64,000 bases of DNA from Martelella sp. AD-3 (GCF_001578105.1 NZ_CP014275.1:744001-808000); one strand, 5' to 3'. Shown: positions 49,253 to 57,925, counted from the first letter of the stretch. A program made the numbers and translations. The notes: generated by a model not told the origin, from the letters alone.

Positions 49253-49255
49253 TCA
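49232..49255. promoter_or_regulatory. Putative operator of the FadR-type regulator
   Basis: Inverted repeat ACTTATG (49232-49238) and CATAAGT (49247-49253), overlaid with three direct GTCA repeats at 49238, 49245 and 49252, spaced exactly seven bases. It lies in the gap between the regulator and tctC. FadR-type proteins bind short palindromes in such gaps, so autoregulation and repression of tctC are expected. Confidence 0.5.
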
Positions 49256-49322
49256 AGTGTTATGTCGCTGCGGGGTCGCTCATGAAGCGGGTTCGAAGAA
49301 AGACTCACAACGGGAGGTAGAT

Positions 49323-50300
49323 ATGAAATCCACTCTGAAGACACTTGTCCACACAACGGTTGCCGCTGCGGCCCTCCTCGGGCTTGCGGGCGCTGCCCAT
49401 GCCGAATGGCCGGAGCGCGCCGTCACGGTGATCGTGCCGTGGTCCGCCGGCGGCGGAACCGACGCCACCGCGCGCGCCGTTGCCGCGGATCTGGAAGAAA
49501 AATTCGGCCAGCCCTTCAATGTCGTCAACCGCACCGGCGGCGGCGGTCTTGTCGGCCATTCGGCCATCGCCAACGCCAAGGCGGACGGCTACACGATCGG
49601 CGTCATCACCATTGAAAGCACGATGTACGAAACGCAGGGCCTGCCGGGCGTCAATCCGGACAGCTACGACTATATCGGCCGCTACAATGCCGACGCGATC
49701 GGCATCAACGTTCAGGCCGACGCCGGTTATGACGGCGTGCAGGCGCTGATCGACGACGTCAAGGCCAATCCCGGCAAGATCACCGCGTCGGGCGCGAACC
49801 GCGGCGGCCTGTCTCACCTTGCCTGGGCCGGGCTTCTCAACAAGCTCGACATTGCCCCGGACGCGAGCCCCTGGGTTGCCTCCGACGGATCTGCGCCCGC
49901 GCTGCAGCAGCTTGCCGCCGGCGCCATCGATGTGGTCTCCACATCCCCTGCGGAAGCCCGCTCGCTGGTCGAGGCCGGCGAAGTGGCGACGCTGGCTCTG
50001 ATCGCCGACGAGCGCAGCCCGCTCTTCCCCGATATCCCGACCACGACCGAGGCGCTTGACGTCCAGTGGTCGCCGATGCCGTTCCGCGGCCTTGCGGGCC
50101 CTGCCGGCCTTCCGGCCGAAACGGTCGAGAAGCTCGAGGCAGCGCTTCAGGAAATCTGCGATGACCCGGATTTCCAGAAGTTCATGTCGTCGCGCGGCTT
50201 CTCGGTCGCCTATCAGGATTCCGCCACCTTCAAACAGACGGTTTACAACGACTATGAGGGCCTTGCCGAGACCATGAAGGTTCTGGGTCTGGCGAAGTAG
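49323..50300 (+). CDS. Tripartite tricarboxylate transporter substrate-binding protein (TctC family)
   Basis: Periplasmic binding protein of 325 residues with a cleavable signal peptide (MKSTLKTLVHTTVAAAALLG, ending AAHA, 27 residues). The mature part shows WPERAVTVIVPWSAGGGTDATARAVA, VNRTGGGGLVGHSAIANAKADGYTIG and LRGLAGPAG-type (FRGLAGPAGLPAETVEKLEAA), hallmarks of Bug/TctC proteins. Ligands of the family are diverse carboxylates, and this one cannot be assigned. The ATG at 49323 follows GGGAGGTAGAT. Confidence 0.92.
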   Translation: MKSTLKTLVHTTVAAAALLGLAGAAHAEWPERAVTVIVPWSAGGGTDATARAVAADLEEKFGQPFNVVNRTGGGGLVGHSAIANAKADGYTIGVITIESTMYETQGLPGVNPDSYDYIGRYNADAIGINVQADAGYDGVQALIDDVKANPGKITASGANRGGLSHLAWAGLLNKLDIAPDASPWVASDGSAPALQQLAAGAIDVVSTSPAEARSLVEAGEVATLALIADERSPLFPDIPTTTEALDVQWSPMPFRGLAGPAGLPAETVEKLEAALQEICDDPDFQKFMSSRGFSVAYQDSATFKQTVYNDYEGLAETMKVLGLAK

Positions 50301-50320
50301 CGCCGTCGGAGTGGACTGAC

Positions 50321-50794
50321 ATGAAAATCAGCGACCGGATTACCGGGCCCGCTTTGTCGCTCTTCGGAGCGGCCGTGATCGTGGGGGCGACAAGGCTCCC
50401 CACGGTTCCGGGCGTGCGCTTCGGTGCGGACCTCATGCCCATGCTGGTGGGCATCGGCTTTATCGGGCTCGGCATTGCCATCAGCATGGGCGCCTTCATC
50501 GCCGGCGGCGGGCAGAAACTCATCGACCTTTCCGAATGGCATGTGCCGATGCGCAAGAAACTGGCGGCCGTCTGGACGCTTGCCGGCCTCGTGCTCGGCA
50601 TCTTCCTGTTCGAAACCGTGGGCTTTCCGCTCTACGCCTTCATCTACATGGCCGTATTGATGCTGCTGATGGGCGCGTCCTGGATGGTCACGGTAATCGT
50701 CAGCCCGACGGTCGTGCTTCTTCTCTATGTCGGCTTTTCAAAAGGCCTGCTGGTGCCGCTTCCCGCCGGCCTTCTGGGAGGGATATTGTCATGA
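50321..50794 (+). CDS. Tripartite tricarboxylate transporter small membrane subunit (TctB family)
   Basis: The 157-residue protein has four membrane helices: ITGPALSLFGAAVIVGATRL, MLVGIGFIGLGIAISMGAFI, AVWTLAGLVLGIFLFETVGF and a last pair from FIYMAVLML onward. It pairs with TctA in the membrane. It starts 20 bp after tctC and its stop overlaps tctA (ATGA). Confidence 0.88.
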   Translation: MKISDRITGPALSLFGAAVIVGATRLPTVPGVRFGADLMPMLVGIGFIGLGIAISMGAFIAGGGQKLIDLSEWHVPMRKKLAAVWTLAGLVLGIFLFETVGFPLYAFIYMAVLMLLMGASWMVTVIVSPTVVLLLYVGFSKGLLVPLPAGLLGGILS

Positions 50795-52320
50795 GTGCCG
50801 ATACGCTGCTTCAGGCTCTTTCGATCGTCTTCCAGGTGGATGTGCTGCTCGCCATCCTGCTCGGCGCTGTCTACGGGCTTTTCATCGGCGCGTTGCCGGG
50901 GCTGACGGCGACCATGTCGACCGCCCTTCTGGTGCCGGTCACCTTCTACATGGCGCCCGTGCCGGCGATCGCGTTGATCGTCTCATCGACGGCCATGGCG
51001 ATCTCGGCCGGCGACATGCCGGGCACGCTCCTGCGCATTCCCGGAACACCGGCATCGGCCGCCTATACCGACGAATCCTATCAGATGACGCTGAAGGGCA
51101 AGGCGTCGACCGCGCTTTCCATCGGCTTCTTCTTTTCCGCCATGGGCGGCCTTGTCGGCGCCACCGTCCTGCTCGTCACCGGCCCGCTGCTGGCGAAGAT
51201 CTCTCTCAATTTCTCCAGCTTCGAGTTCTTCTGGCTGGCCGTGCTCGGTCTTCTGACCTGCGCGCTGGTCTCGGGCAGCGATGCGGCGCGCGGCTTCACC
51301 TCGCTTCTGATCGGGTTGCTGATCTCCACGGTCGGGCTTGACATCACCACCGGCGCGCCACGCTTCGTCTTCGGACAGATGGAGCTGATGGGCGGGGTCT
51401 CCTTCATTCCCGTCATGATCGGCATGTTCGCCTTCTCCGAGATCCTGCGCGGCTTCACCACCGGCCAGACCGGCGGTGCGGAGATGCCGAAGCTTGGAAA
51501 GATCGTACCGTTTCAGGGCATATTCGGCCTGTTCCGCAAATATCCCTTCTCCTTCCTGCGCGGTGCCTCGCTCGGCACGGCCGTCGGCGCGCTGCCGGGC
51601 ATCGGCGGCGATCTCGCCGCCTGGATAGCCTACGGCATGTCCAAGCGGTTCTCCAAGACGCCGGAGAAATACGGAACCGGTCATCCGGAGGGGCTGATCG
51701 AGTCGACCTCGTCGAACAATGCCGGGCTTTCCAGCGCCTGGATCCCGGCGCTCGTCTTCGGCATCCCGGGCGACGCCGTCACCGCCATTGCCGTCGGCGT
51801 CCTGTTCATGAAGGGCGTCAATCCGGGCCCGCGGCTGTTCGTCGAAAACCCGTCCATGCCGACCGCGATCATCCTTTGCTTCTTCGTTGCCAACCTGCTG
51901 CTGTTTCCGCTGGGTTACGTCGCGATCAAGCTTGCCCGCCACGTTCTTTCGGTCCCGCGCTCGGTGATCGTGCCGATCATTCTGGTGTGCTGCTTCCTCG
52001 GCTCCTATGCGGTGAACAACACGCTGTTCGGCGTTTGGGTCATGCTGATTGCAGGCGTCGTAGGCTATCTGATGGAACGCAACGGCTTTCCGATCGCCCC
52101 CGTCATTCTGGGGCTTGTTCTGGGGCCGGTGCTGGAACGCAACTTCATCATGTCGATGCAGATATCGGGCGGCGATCTTCTGGGCTTCTTCGAGCGCCCC
52201 ATCGCCGCCTTCCTCGGCGTTGCCGTCTGCCTGATCCTGGTCGCGACCGCGCTTCGCTCGATCCTCTACTTCCGGCGCGGCGCGGCGGACGAAAAAGACG
52301 CGGTTCAAAACCCGCAATGA
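50791..52320 (+). CDS. Tripartite tricarboxylate transporter large membrane subunit (TctA family)
   Basis: This 509-residue permease has about twelve helices. Family signatures are GLFIGALPGLTATMSTALLVPVTF, GDMPGTLLRIPGTPASAAYT, GALPGIGGDLAAWIAYGMSKRF and the ESTSSNNAGLSSAWIPALVFGIPGDAVTA block. It couples ion flow to uptake of the TctC-bound solute. It overlaps tctB by four bases; the longer open frame upstream is within tctB and is not the start. Confidence 0.95.
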   Translation: MSADTLLQALSIVFQVDVLLAILLGAVYGLFIGALPGLTATMSTALLVPVTFYMAPVPAIALIVSSTAMAISAGDMPGTLLRIPGTPASAAYTDESYQMTLKGKASTALSIGFFFSAMGGLVGATVLLVTGPLLAKISLNFSSFEFFWLAVLGLLTCALVSGSDAARGFTSLLIGLLISTVGLDITTGAPRFVFGQMELMGGVSFIPVMIGMFAFSEILRGFTTGQTGGAEMPKLGKIVPFQGIFGLFRKYPFSFLRGASLGTAVGALPGIGGDLAAWIAYGMSKRFSKTPEKYGTGHPEGLIESTSSNNAGLSSAWIPALVFGIPGDAVTAIAVGVLFMKGVNPGPRLFVENPSMPTAIILCFFVANLLLFPLGYVAIKLARHVLSVPRSVIVPIILVCCFLGSYAVNNTLFGVWVMLIAGVVGYLMERNGFPIAPVILGLVLGPVLERNFIMSMQISGGDLLGFFERPIAAFLGVAVCLILVATALRSILYFRRGAADEKDAVQNPQ

Positions 52321-52380
52321 ATTCAATCCGGCGGGTGCGCCGCCAATTCAAACTCTCCCCTTCTGAAAGGACGAAAAACC

Positions 52381-53199
52381 ATGGACAAGATGTTCTCCGT
52401 TGAAGGTCGCATCATCGTCGTCACGGGCGGGCTGGGCCAGCTCGGCACCCAGTTTTCGAAGTCGCTGGCAGAGGCCGGCGCCAAGGTCGCCATCTACTCG
52501 CGCCGACCTTTCTCGAAGGCTCAGATCGCGGAAAAATTTCCCGGCCTTGAGGATCGGATCAAGGTCTATGAAGCCTCGGTCACCGACAAGGCGGCGCTTC
52601 AGGCCGCGACCGATCAGCTGATCGCCGACTGGGGCGTGCCGCATGTTCTCGTCAACAATGCCGGCATTGATTCCAAGCCCGACGGCGCGGCCGACCAGAA
52701 CGCGCCTTTCGAGGACTACCCCCAGAAATACTGGGACGAGATCATCGACACCAATCTGACCGGTGTGATGCTGACCAGCCAGGTCGTCGGCACCAAGATG
52801 GCCGAGAAGGAACGCGGCTCGATCATCAATGTCGGCTCGATGTACGGCATGGTGTCGCCCAACCAGGCGCTTTATGCCTACCGGCTGGAGCGCGACGGCG
52901 TGCCCTTCGTCAAGGCCGTTTCCTATGCAGCTTCCAAGTCGGGCCTTTTGAACCTGACGCGCTATCTCGCAACCTATTGGGCGCCGAAGAAAGTCCGCTG
53001 CAATATCATCTCGTTTGGCGGCGTGAAGACCGGTTCCTACGACAAGGAATTCATCGATGCGTTTCTGGAGCGCGTGCCGCTCGGCCGCCAGGCCGAGGTC
53101 GACGAATATAACGGCGTGATCCGCTTCCTCGCCTCCGATGCCTCGTCCTACATGACCGGTTCGAACGTCGTCGTCGACGGCGGCTTCACGGCCTGGTAG
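52381..53199 (+). CDS. Short-chain dehydrogenase/reductase of the tct operon
   Basis: The 272-residue classical SDR shows VVTGGLGQLGTQFSKSLAEAG (NAD-binding), VLVNNAGID, SIINVGSMYG and the catalytic SYAASKSGLLNLTRYLA with Tyr-x3-Lys. It has an unusually long stretch between the Ser and Tyr motifs (SPNQALYAYRLERDGVPFVKAV), seen in SDRs of some sugar-acid or nonulosonate pathways. It probably oxidises the imported compound or its product. It is 60 bp downstream of tctA, with a good GAAAGGACG site. Confidence 0.88.
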   Translation: MDKMFSVEGRIIVVTGGLGQLGTQFSKSLAEAGAKVAIYSRRPFSKAQIAEKFPGLEDRIKVYEASVTDKAALQAATDQLIADWGVPHVLVNNAGIDSKPDGAADQNAPFEDYPQKYWDEIIDTNLTGVMLTSQVVGTKMAEKERGSIINVGSMYGMVSPNQALYAYRLERDGVPFVKAVSYAASKSGLLNLTRYLATYWAPKKVRCNIISFGGVKTGSYDKEFIDAFLERVPLGRQAEVDEYNGVIRFLASDASSYMTGSNVVVDGGFTAW

Positions 53200-53228
53200 G
53201 CGCACGATCTCTCCTTGTGATCGCGACA

Positions 53229-53257
53229 GGGCGGCTCCGTCGATGGGCCGCCCCGTT
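53229..53257. terminator. Terminator between the SDR and GNAT genes
   Basis: GGGCGGC (53229-53235) pairs with GCCGCCC (53247-53253) around an 11-base loop, followed by CGTTTCTTG. In the gap between convergent genes; probably ends the tct operon. Confidence 0.55.
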
Positions 53258-53280
53258 TCTTGTCGAAGCCGAAGGCAGGC

Positions 53281-54120
53281 CTATCCGAGTTCGAGACTGG
53301 TGACGGCGAAGACGCCGGCTATGTGCAGGGCAGGCGGGGTTCCGCGATACATCCGCGCGGTCTCGAAGCCGCGGACAAGGCCGGCAGCCTCCAGCCAGGC
53401 GATGAAGCCAAGCTGGATCAGCGGTACGTCGATATCGACCCGCTCGCTGCCGATATCGGCGACAAGCCCCGCCAGAAGCGCCTTCGCCGCCTGCGGCGTC
53501 TTGGCAAAGAGCGGGCCGATCTTCGAGCCGTCCCGACATTGTCGCGCAGCGCCATAGCCGAAGATCTCGCCGTCCTTCTCGATTAGTCGCGCGCTCGTCG
53601 CTGCCGCAAGCCAGGCGCCGAGAAAGGCCTTCCGGGGCGCGGGGAAGAAGGCCGCGTCGAAAGCGGCGATGCGTTCCAGGTCCGTGTCGCAGGCCTTGCG
53701 GGTTTCGGCATGGCCGGCGCAGTGCGCGGCATCGATCACGCCGCTCCAGCGCGCCGTGCCGTAATCGGCGGCAAAGCCCATCCGGGCGTAGTTCGGCTGT
53801 TGCTCCGGCACCCCGTCAAGCCCGATCGTGCGGCCCTCGAGATAGGCCATTGCGCGTTCCCAGACCAGCCGCCCATAACCTTTGCCGCGCATATCCTTTC
53901 GGGTGATGTAGAGGCCGACGAAGCCGAAACCGTCGCTGTAGGCAATGGCGGAAATGCCGGAGACCATGGTCCCCTCGACAAAACAGCCGAAGAATCCCGC
54001 GGGGTCTGCCGCCCGGAACGGAGCAGCATCGCCGAGCCCGGGGTTCCAGCCTTCGGCCGCCGCCCAGTCGAGAAGCGTTTCGATTTCGGCAAGGTCCAGG
54101 ACGCGAATTTCGGGCTGCAT
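53281..54120 (-). CDS. GNAT-family N-acetyltransferase
   Basis: The 279-residue protein has an N-terminal GNAT domain: IETLLDWAAAEGWNPGLGDA, GISAIAYSDGFGFVGLYITRKDMRGKGYGRLVW with the acetyl-CoA-binding R/Q-G-x-G motif (RGKGYG), and a C-terminal second domain of the YitH/Acetyltransf_18 type (GYGAARQCRDGSKIGPLFA). The acceptor is unknown. It stands alone on the minus strand. Confidence 0.85.
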   Translation of the reverse strand: MQPEIRVLDLAEIETLLDWAAAEGWNPGLGDAAPFRAADPAGFFGCFVEGTMVSGISAIAYSDGFGFVGLYITRKDMRGKGYGRLVWERAMAYLEGRTIGLDGVPEQQPNYARMGFAADYGTARWSGVIDAAHCAGHAETRKACDTDLERIAAFDAAFFPAPRKAFLGAWLAAATSARLIEKDGEIFGYGAARQCRDGSKIGPLFAKTPQAAKALLAGLVADIGSERVDIDVPLIQLGFIAWLEAAGLVRGFETARMYRGTPPALHIAGVFAVTSLELG

Positions 54121-54253
54121 GGCGGAAGTGTCCTGTTATGGCGCCCGTCGTTCTCGCACGCCGGGTTTCTGGCTGGAGCATACGACCGGCGCGAGGGCAT
54201 GGAAAGCACGATTACGCTTGGCTCCGGGGGGCGGCCCGTGCGGCGCCACCGTT

Positions 54254-54826
54254 TCATTCGCCCCAACGTCGAACCAGATCGCTATCGATGCCGAGGAGAT
54301 CGAGCGCGCGCGCCACCGTCTGGGTCACCATGTCATCGAGGTTTTTCGGCCTCGTGTAGAAGGCGGGCACCGGCGGCATGATGATCGCGCCGGCTTCCGT
54401 TGCCTGGGTCATGGCGCGCAAATGGCCGAGGTGGAGCGGCGTCTCGCGCACCATCAGCACCAGTCGTCGGCGATCCTTGAGCATGACATCTGCGGCGCGG
54501 CTCAGGAGCCCCGCCGTTACGCCCGTGGCGATCTCGGACAGGCTGCGGACCGAGCATGGGGCGACCAGCATCCCCATCGTGCGGAAGGAGCCGCTCGCAA
54601 TCGCCGCGCCGATATCGTCGGGCGCATAGACGACGTCGGCCATCGCATGGACGTCGGCAACGCCAAGATCGCTTTCGTGGCCAAGCGTGACTTCCGCCGA
54701 CGCCGTCATCACAAGGTGTGTCTCGATATTGAGCCCGCGCAGAATTTGCAGGGCGCGGAGCCCGTAGATGACGCCGGAGGCGCCGCTGATTCCGATGACA
54801 AGACGCTTTTGCTGGAGATTGTCCAT
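54254..54826 (-). CDS. ubiX: Flavin prenyltransferase UbiX
   Basis: Makes prenylated FMN, the cofactor of UbiD-type decarboxylases in ubiquinone synthesis. The 190 residues include RLVIGISGASGVIYGLRALQIL, the SGSFRTMGMLVAPCSVRSLSEIATG stretch (FMN and dimethylallyl phosphate binding) and MVRETPLHLGHLRAMTQATEAGAIIMPPVPAFY. The ATG at 54826 has AGGA upstream; the longer frame has no conserved start. No ubiD gene lies in the window. Confidence 0.93.
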   Translation of the reverse strand: MDNLQQKRLVIGISGASGVIYGLRALQILRGLNIETHLVMTASAEVTLGHESDLGVADVHAMADVVYAPDDIGAAIASGSFRTMGMLVAPCSVRSLSEIATGVTAGLLSRAADVMLKDRRRLVLMVRETPLHLGHLRAMTQATEAGAIIMPPVPAFYTRPKNLDDMVTQTVARALDLLGIDSDLVRRWGE

Positions 54827-55234
54827 ATTGTCGGTCCTGAACAGGGCGACGACATGCCGCCATTGCCGCAGACCATAGCCGATCGGCGATGAGGCCAGAA
54901 TGGCGTATGTCAGGACCTCGCCACATTTGGCAATTTGGCTGAGATAGGGTCGGCGCATCCCGATCACGCTTTTTTGAAGACGCCTCGCCCGGGCGGCGTG
55001 ATAGCTCTTCGTCTTGGAGGTGTATTTCGGAGAGGGGTGCGCGCAAGCAGCAATATTTCAAGACTGGCCGAAATTGCATTCTTCAAATTGCGCGAATCCT
55101 GCCGTTTCCGTTCGATTCGGACGCATCGCGCTTTCAATCTCTGGTGTTCATATAGTATGCGGCGCTCCGCCTGCGGTGAAGCCGAAGGCTTTCCGGGGCC
55201 GCGATGCCAATTGGGTAGCGCTGTCAGCGAAGTC

Positions 55235-55251
55235 GTTGTTGTCAGACAACA
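55235..55251. promoter_or_regulatory. Perfect 17-bp palindrome upstream of the EcfG promoter
   Basis: TTGTTGTC-A-GACAACAA, eight-base arms about a single central base, 18 bp before the GGAAC box. It has the look of a dimeric regulator's operator. Confidence 0.5.
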
Positions 55252-55269
55252 ATTTATGCTTTTTTTCGG

Positions 55270-55295
55270 GGAACCAAACGTGTTACGCGGACGTT
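55270..55295 (+). promoter_or_regulatory. EcfG-type general-stress promoter
   Basis: GGAAC (55270-55274), 17-base spacer, CGTT (55292-55295). Exact match to the sigma-EcfG consensus. It points to the small zinc-ribbon membrane protein gene at 55443, about 150 bp downstream. Confidence 0.6.
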
Positions 55296-55442
55296 TCAGC
55301 TAACGTTCATAAATGACCATTCAAAGTTGAGCGTCGCTTTCGGGCAGCCCGCCGAAGACATGATCGGGCTGCGATGCACGGGAGAAAAATGCCGGTTTGT
55401 CGCTCCTGGGAGTGCTTCGGCCAAGATCGGATTTGGTAGACG

Positions 55443-55661
55443 TTGAAGAATATCAGACTGTTTTCATGTTCATGCCATCATGAGCTCAGGTTCGGGACCA
55501 AGACCTGTTCCTACTGCTTCAGGCCCACCCCTTTCTACAACCGCAAACCATTCTGGATTGTACTTGTGCTGGTGGTCCTGGTCGTGCTGCTGGGCATGAT
55601 CGGAGTCGATTTCGACCAGCTGCTGTTGCCGTCTTCCGACGTCGCGGATTCCGGTTCCTGA
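55443..55661 (+). CDS. Small membrane protein with a zinc-ribbon-like N-terminus
   Basis: The 72-residue frame begins at a TTG, directly after an in-frame stop. Residues 9-26 hold CSC and CSYC (C-x-C-x11-C-x2-C), a likely zinc-binding knuckle pair; residues 38-57 are a membrane helix (WIVLVLVVLVVLLGMIG); the tail is short and acidic. The ribosome binding site is weak and TTG is the only start before the cysteines, so translation is not certain. It lies downstream of an EcfG-type promoter. Family not recognised. Confidence 0.5.
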   Translation: MKNIRLFSCSCHHELRFGTKTCSYCFRPTPFYNRKPFWIVLVLVVLVVLLGMIGVDFDQLLLPSSDVADSGS

Positions 55662-55687
55662 GCGTAGTCTCCGCGGCGGCCTTGCCG

Positions 55688-57763
55688 TCAGGGCAGCAGG
55701 CCGCGTCCGCGCAGCATGGCATCCGGGCTCGGCATCTTGCCCCTGAAGGCGCGATAGGCTTCCCCGGCGCGAACCGATCCGCCCCGCGACAGGATTGTCG
55801 TCCTCAGACGTTCGGCCTGTTGCGGATCAAACACGTCGCCCGTCTCATCGAAGGCCTCGAAAGCGTCGGCGTCGAGCACTTCCGACCACATGTAGGAATA
55901 GTAGCCGGCCGCATAGCCGTCTCCGGCGAAGATATGCAGGAAGTGCGGTATGGCATGGCGCATGGCGATCGCCTTCGGCATGCCGATGGCGTTCAGCACG
56001 CCGTCCTGGAAGGCGACAGGGTCCACCGGCGGCGTTGCTGCCGTATGCAGATGCATGTCGACAAGCGCGCAGGCGGTGTATTCCACGGTCGAGAAGGCCT
56101 GATTGAAGTTTGCCGCCTTGAGCACCTTCTCCATCAGGGCGTCAGGCATGGCCTCGCCGGTGCGGTGGTGAAGTGCGTAGGCGCGCAGGATGTCGGGCAC
56201 GGTCAGCCAGTGCTCGTAGAGCTGCGAGGGCAGTTCCACGAAATCCCGGTCGACGCCCGTGCCTGAGACGGACGGATAGGTCACGTCGGACAGCATGCCG
56301 TGAAGCGCGTGGCCGAACTCGTGAAACAGCGTGTGCGCGTCATCGAGCGACAGAAGCGCCGGCTTGCCTTCGGCCGGCTTGGCAAAATTGCAGACATTGA
56401 TGACGATCGGCAATTCGCCCTTGCTGCCGTTCGGCAGCGTCAGCTTGTGCTGGCTTTGCAGGGCGTTCATCCAGGCCCCGGAACGCTTGGTCGCGCGGTT
56501 GAAATAGTCGCCGAGGAAGATGGCGAAGGCCTCATCCTTGTCGTCGCGGATCTCGTAGACGCGGACATCGGGGTGATAGGCGACGATATCCGGGCGGTGG
56601 ACAGCGTTGATGCCGAACAGCCGTCCGGCCACCGCGAAACAGGCTTCGAGAATCTTCTCCAGCTGCAGATAGGGTTTCACCTCGCTCTCGGAGAAGGCGA
56701 ATTTCCGGGTCCTGAGCTTTTCGGCGTAATAGCGCCAGTCCCAGGCCTCGATATCGTGGTTTTCTCCCTCCTCGGCGACCAGCGCCTGAAGTTCCTTCTC
56801 GTCTTCGCCCGCAGCCTCCACGGCCTTTTCCCAGACATCCATCAAGAGCGTGTCCACCGCGTCCGCCGTCTTCGCCATGGTGTTGTCGAGCTTCAGGGCT
56901 GCGAAGTTCTCGTACCCGAGCAGCTTCGCCTTTTCGGCCCTCAGCGCCAGCGTCTCCTTCATCACGTCGCGGTTGTCATGTTCGCCGCCCGACAGGCCGC
57001 GCGCGGACCAGGCGCGGAAGGCCTTTTCGCGCAGGTCCCGGCGCGACGACAGGGTGAGGAAAGGCTCCACGATCGAACGTGACAACGTCACCGCATGGGC
57101 TTCGGGCCGTCCGCGCTCGGCAGCAGCGCCCGCCATGGCGTCGGTCAGGAAATCGGGAAGGCCGGCAAGCTCATCTTCCCCGGTGAGGAACATGACCCAT
57201 TCGCTCTCGTCGGCGAGCACGTTCTGGCCGAACTGCGTTCCGAGCTCGGCGAGGCGTCCATTGATTGCGGCAAGTCGTTGCTGTTCGTTGCCGCCAAGCT
57301 GCGCGCCGCTGCGCACGAGCCCTTTCCAGTGGCGCTCAAGCACGATTGTCTGTTCCTCGCTCAGGCCAAGCGACTGCCGCTCCTGCCAGAGCGCGTCGAT
57401 GCGGGAGAACAGCGCCTTGTTGGCGCCGATCTTCGAATAATGCGCGGAAAGCTTCGGCGCGATCGCGCGCTCCAGCGCCTGGATCGCCGGGTTGGTATCG
57501 GCGCCGGCGCGGGTGAAGAAGATAGCCGCCACCCGCGACAGCGCGTCGCCGGCGACTTCCAGGGCTTCCACCGTATTGACGAAGCTTGGCGCTTCGGAAT
57601 TTCCAGCAATCGCGTCGATCTCGGCGAGATGGTCGGCCATGGCCCGCTCGAAGGCGGGCGCGAAGTCCTCGTCCGATATCCGGTCGAAATGGGGCAGGCC
57701 CAGAGCCCCGTCCCAGGTCGTCAGTGCCGGATTGCGTTCTTTTGCGTCTGCCATTGCCGTCAT
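55688..57763 (-). CDS. dcp: M3-family peptidyl-dipeptidase (Dcp-like)
   Basis: Zinc metallopeptidase of 691 residues that removes dipeptides from peptide C-termini. The metal motif HEFGH is at 481-485 (DDAHTLFHEFGHALHGML) with the third ligand glutamate downstream (FVELPSQLYEHW). Substrate-pocket segment FAGDGYAAGYYSYMWSEVLDADAF is typical of the family. Starts at 57775, 57763 and 57754 are close; 57763 is chosen. Oligopeptidase A is the alternative, but length and C-terminus fit Dcp. Divergent from marR. Confidence 0.9.
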   Translation of the reverse strand: MTAMADAKERNPALTTWDGALGLPHFDRISDEDFAPAFERAMADHLAEIDAIAGNSEAPSFVNTVEALEVAGDALSRVAAIFFTRAGADTNPAIQALERAIAPKLSAHYSKIGANKALFSRIDALWQERQSLGLSEEQTIVLERHWKGLVRSGAQLGGNEQQRLAAINGRLAELGTQFGQNVLADESEWVMFLTGEDELAGLPDFLTDAMAGAAAERGRPEAHAVTLSRSIVEPFLTLSSRRDLREKAFRAWSARGLSGGEHDNRDVMKETLALRAEKAKLLGYENFAALKLDNTMAKTADAVDTLLMDVWEKAVEAAGEDEKELQALVAEEGENHDIEAWDWRYYAEKLRTRKFAFSESEVKPYLQLEKILEACFAVAGRLFGINAVHRPDIVAYHPDVRVYEIRDDKDEAFAIFLGDYFNRATKRSGAWMNALQSQHKLTLPNGSKGELPIVINVCNFAKPAEGKPALLSLDDAHTLFHEFGHALHGMLSDVTYPSVSGTGVDRDFVELPSQLYEHWLTVPDILRAYALHHRTGEAMPDALMEKVLKAANFNQAFSTVEYTACALVDMHLHTAATPPVDPVAFQDGVLNAIGMPKAIAMRHAIPHFLHIFAGDGYAAGYYSYMWSEVLDADAFEAFDETGDVFDPQQAERLRTTILSRGGSVRAGEAYRAFRGKMPSPDAMLRGRGLLP

Positions 57764-57883
57764 TCCCGTTCTCATGCCTGTCCGCAAGCGCGGTTTTTCG
57801 ATGTGTGAGCCATCGCCGGGCTTCTGACAAGAGGCTGTCTGGCTGCGACGGAAAAAAGCAGGGCTTGATGATTGCCAGACAAG

Positions 57884-57915
57884 ATAGTAAGCAAAGCTTA
57901 TTAAATTGCAATTGC
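57884..57915. promoter_or_regulatory. Shared dcp-marR control region
   Basis: On the minus strand, TTGCAA (57911-57906), 16-base spacer, TACTAT (57889-57884) forms a dcp promoter. Overlapping it are the inverted repeat TAAGC-AAA-GCTTA (57888-57900) and the palindrome GCAATTGC (57908-57915). They lie 11 bp before the marR ATG, so the MarR protein could control both directions. Confidence 0.45.
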
Positions 57916-57925
57916 CGGATTTTCG

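Larger units (their letters stand above)
54827..55442. other. Intergenic region with a palindrome and an EcfG-type promoter
   Basis: These 616 bp have no convincing gene; the open frame at 55014-55316 (100 codons) has unremarkable codon use and no ribosome binding site. The composition is less GC-rich than neighbouring genes. Features are the perfect 17-bp palindrome at 55235-55251, a T8 run at 55259-55266, the EcfG motif at 55270-55295, and a hairpin with arms GCAGCCCG and CGGGCTGC at about 55343-55373. Confidence 0.6.

Noticed and set aside
55014..55316. 100-codon open frame in the gap before the zinc-ribbon gene
   Set aside because: No ribosome binding site, no recognisable motif, and it runs across the palindrome and the EcfG promoter.
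55360..55446. 28-codon frame whose stop overlaps the TTG of the zinc-ribbon gene
   Set aside because: The overlap resembles coupling, but the frame lacks a ribosome binding site and covers a hairpin; too short to support.
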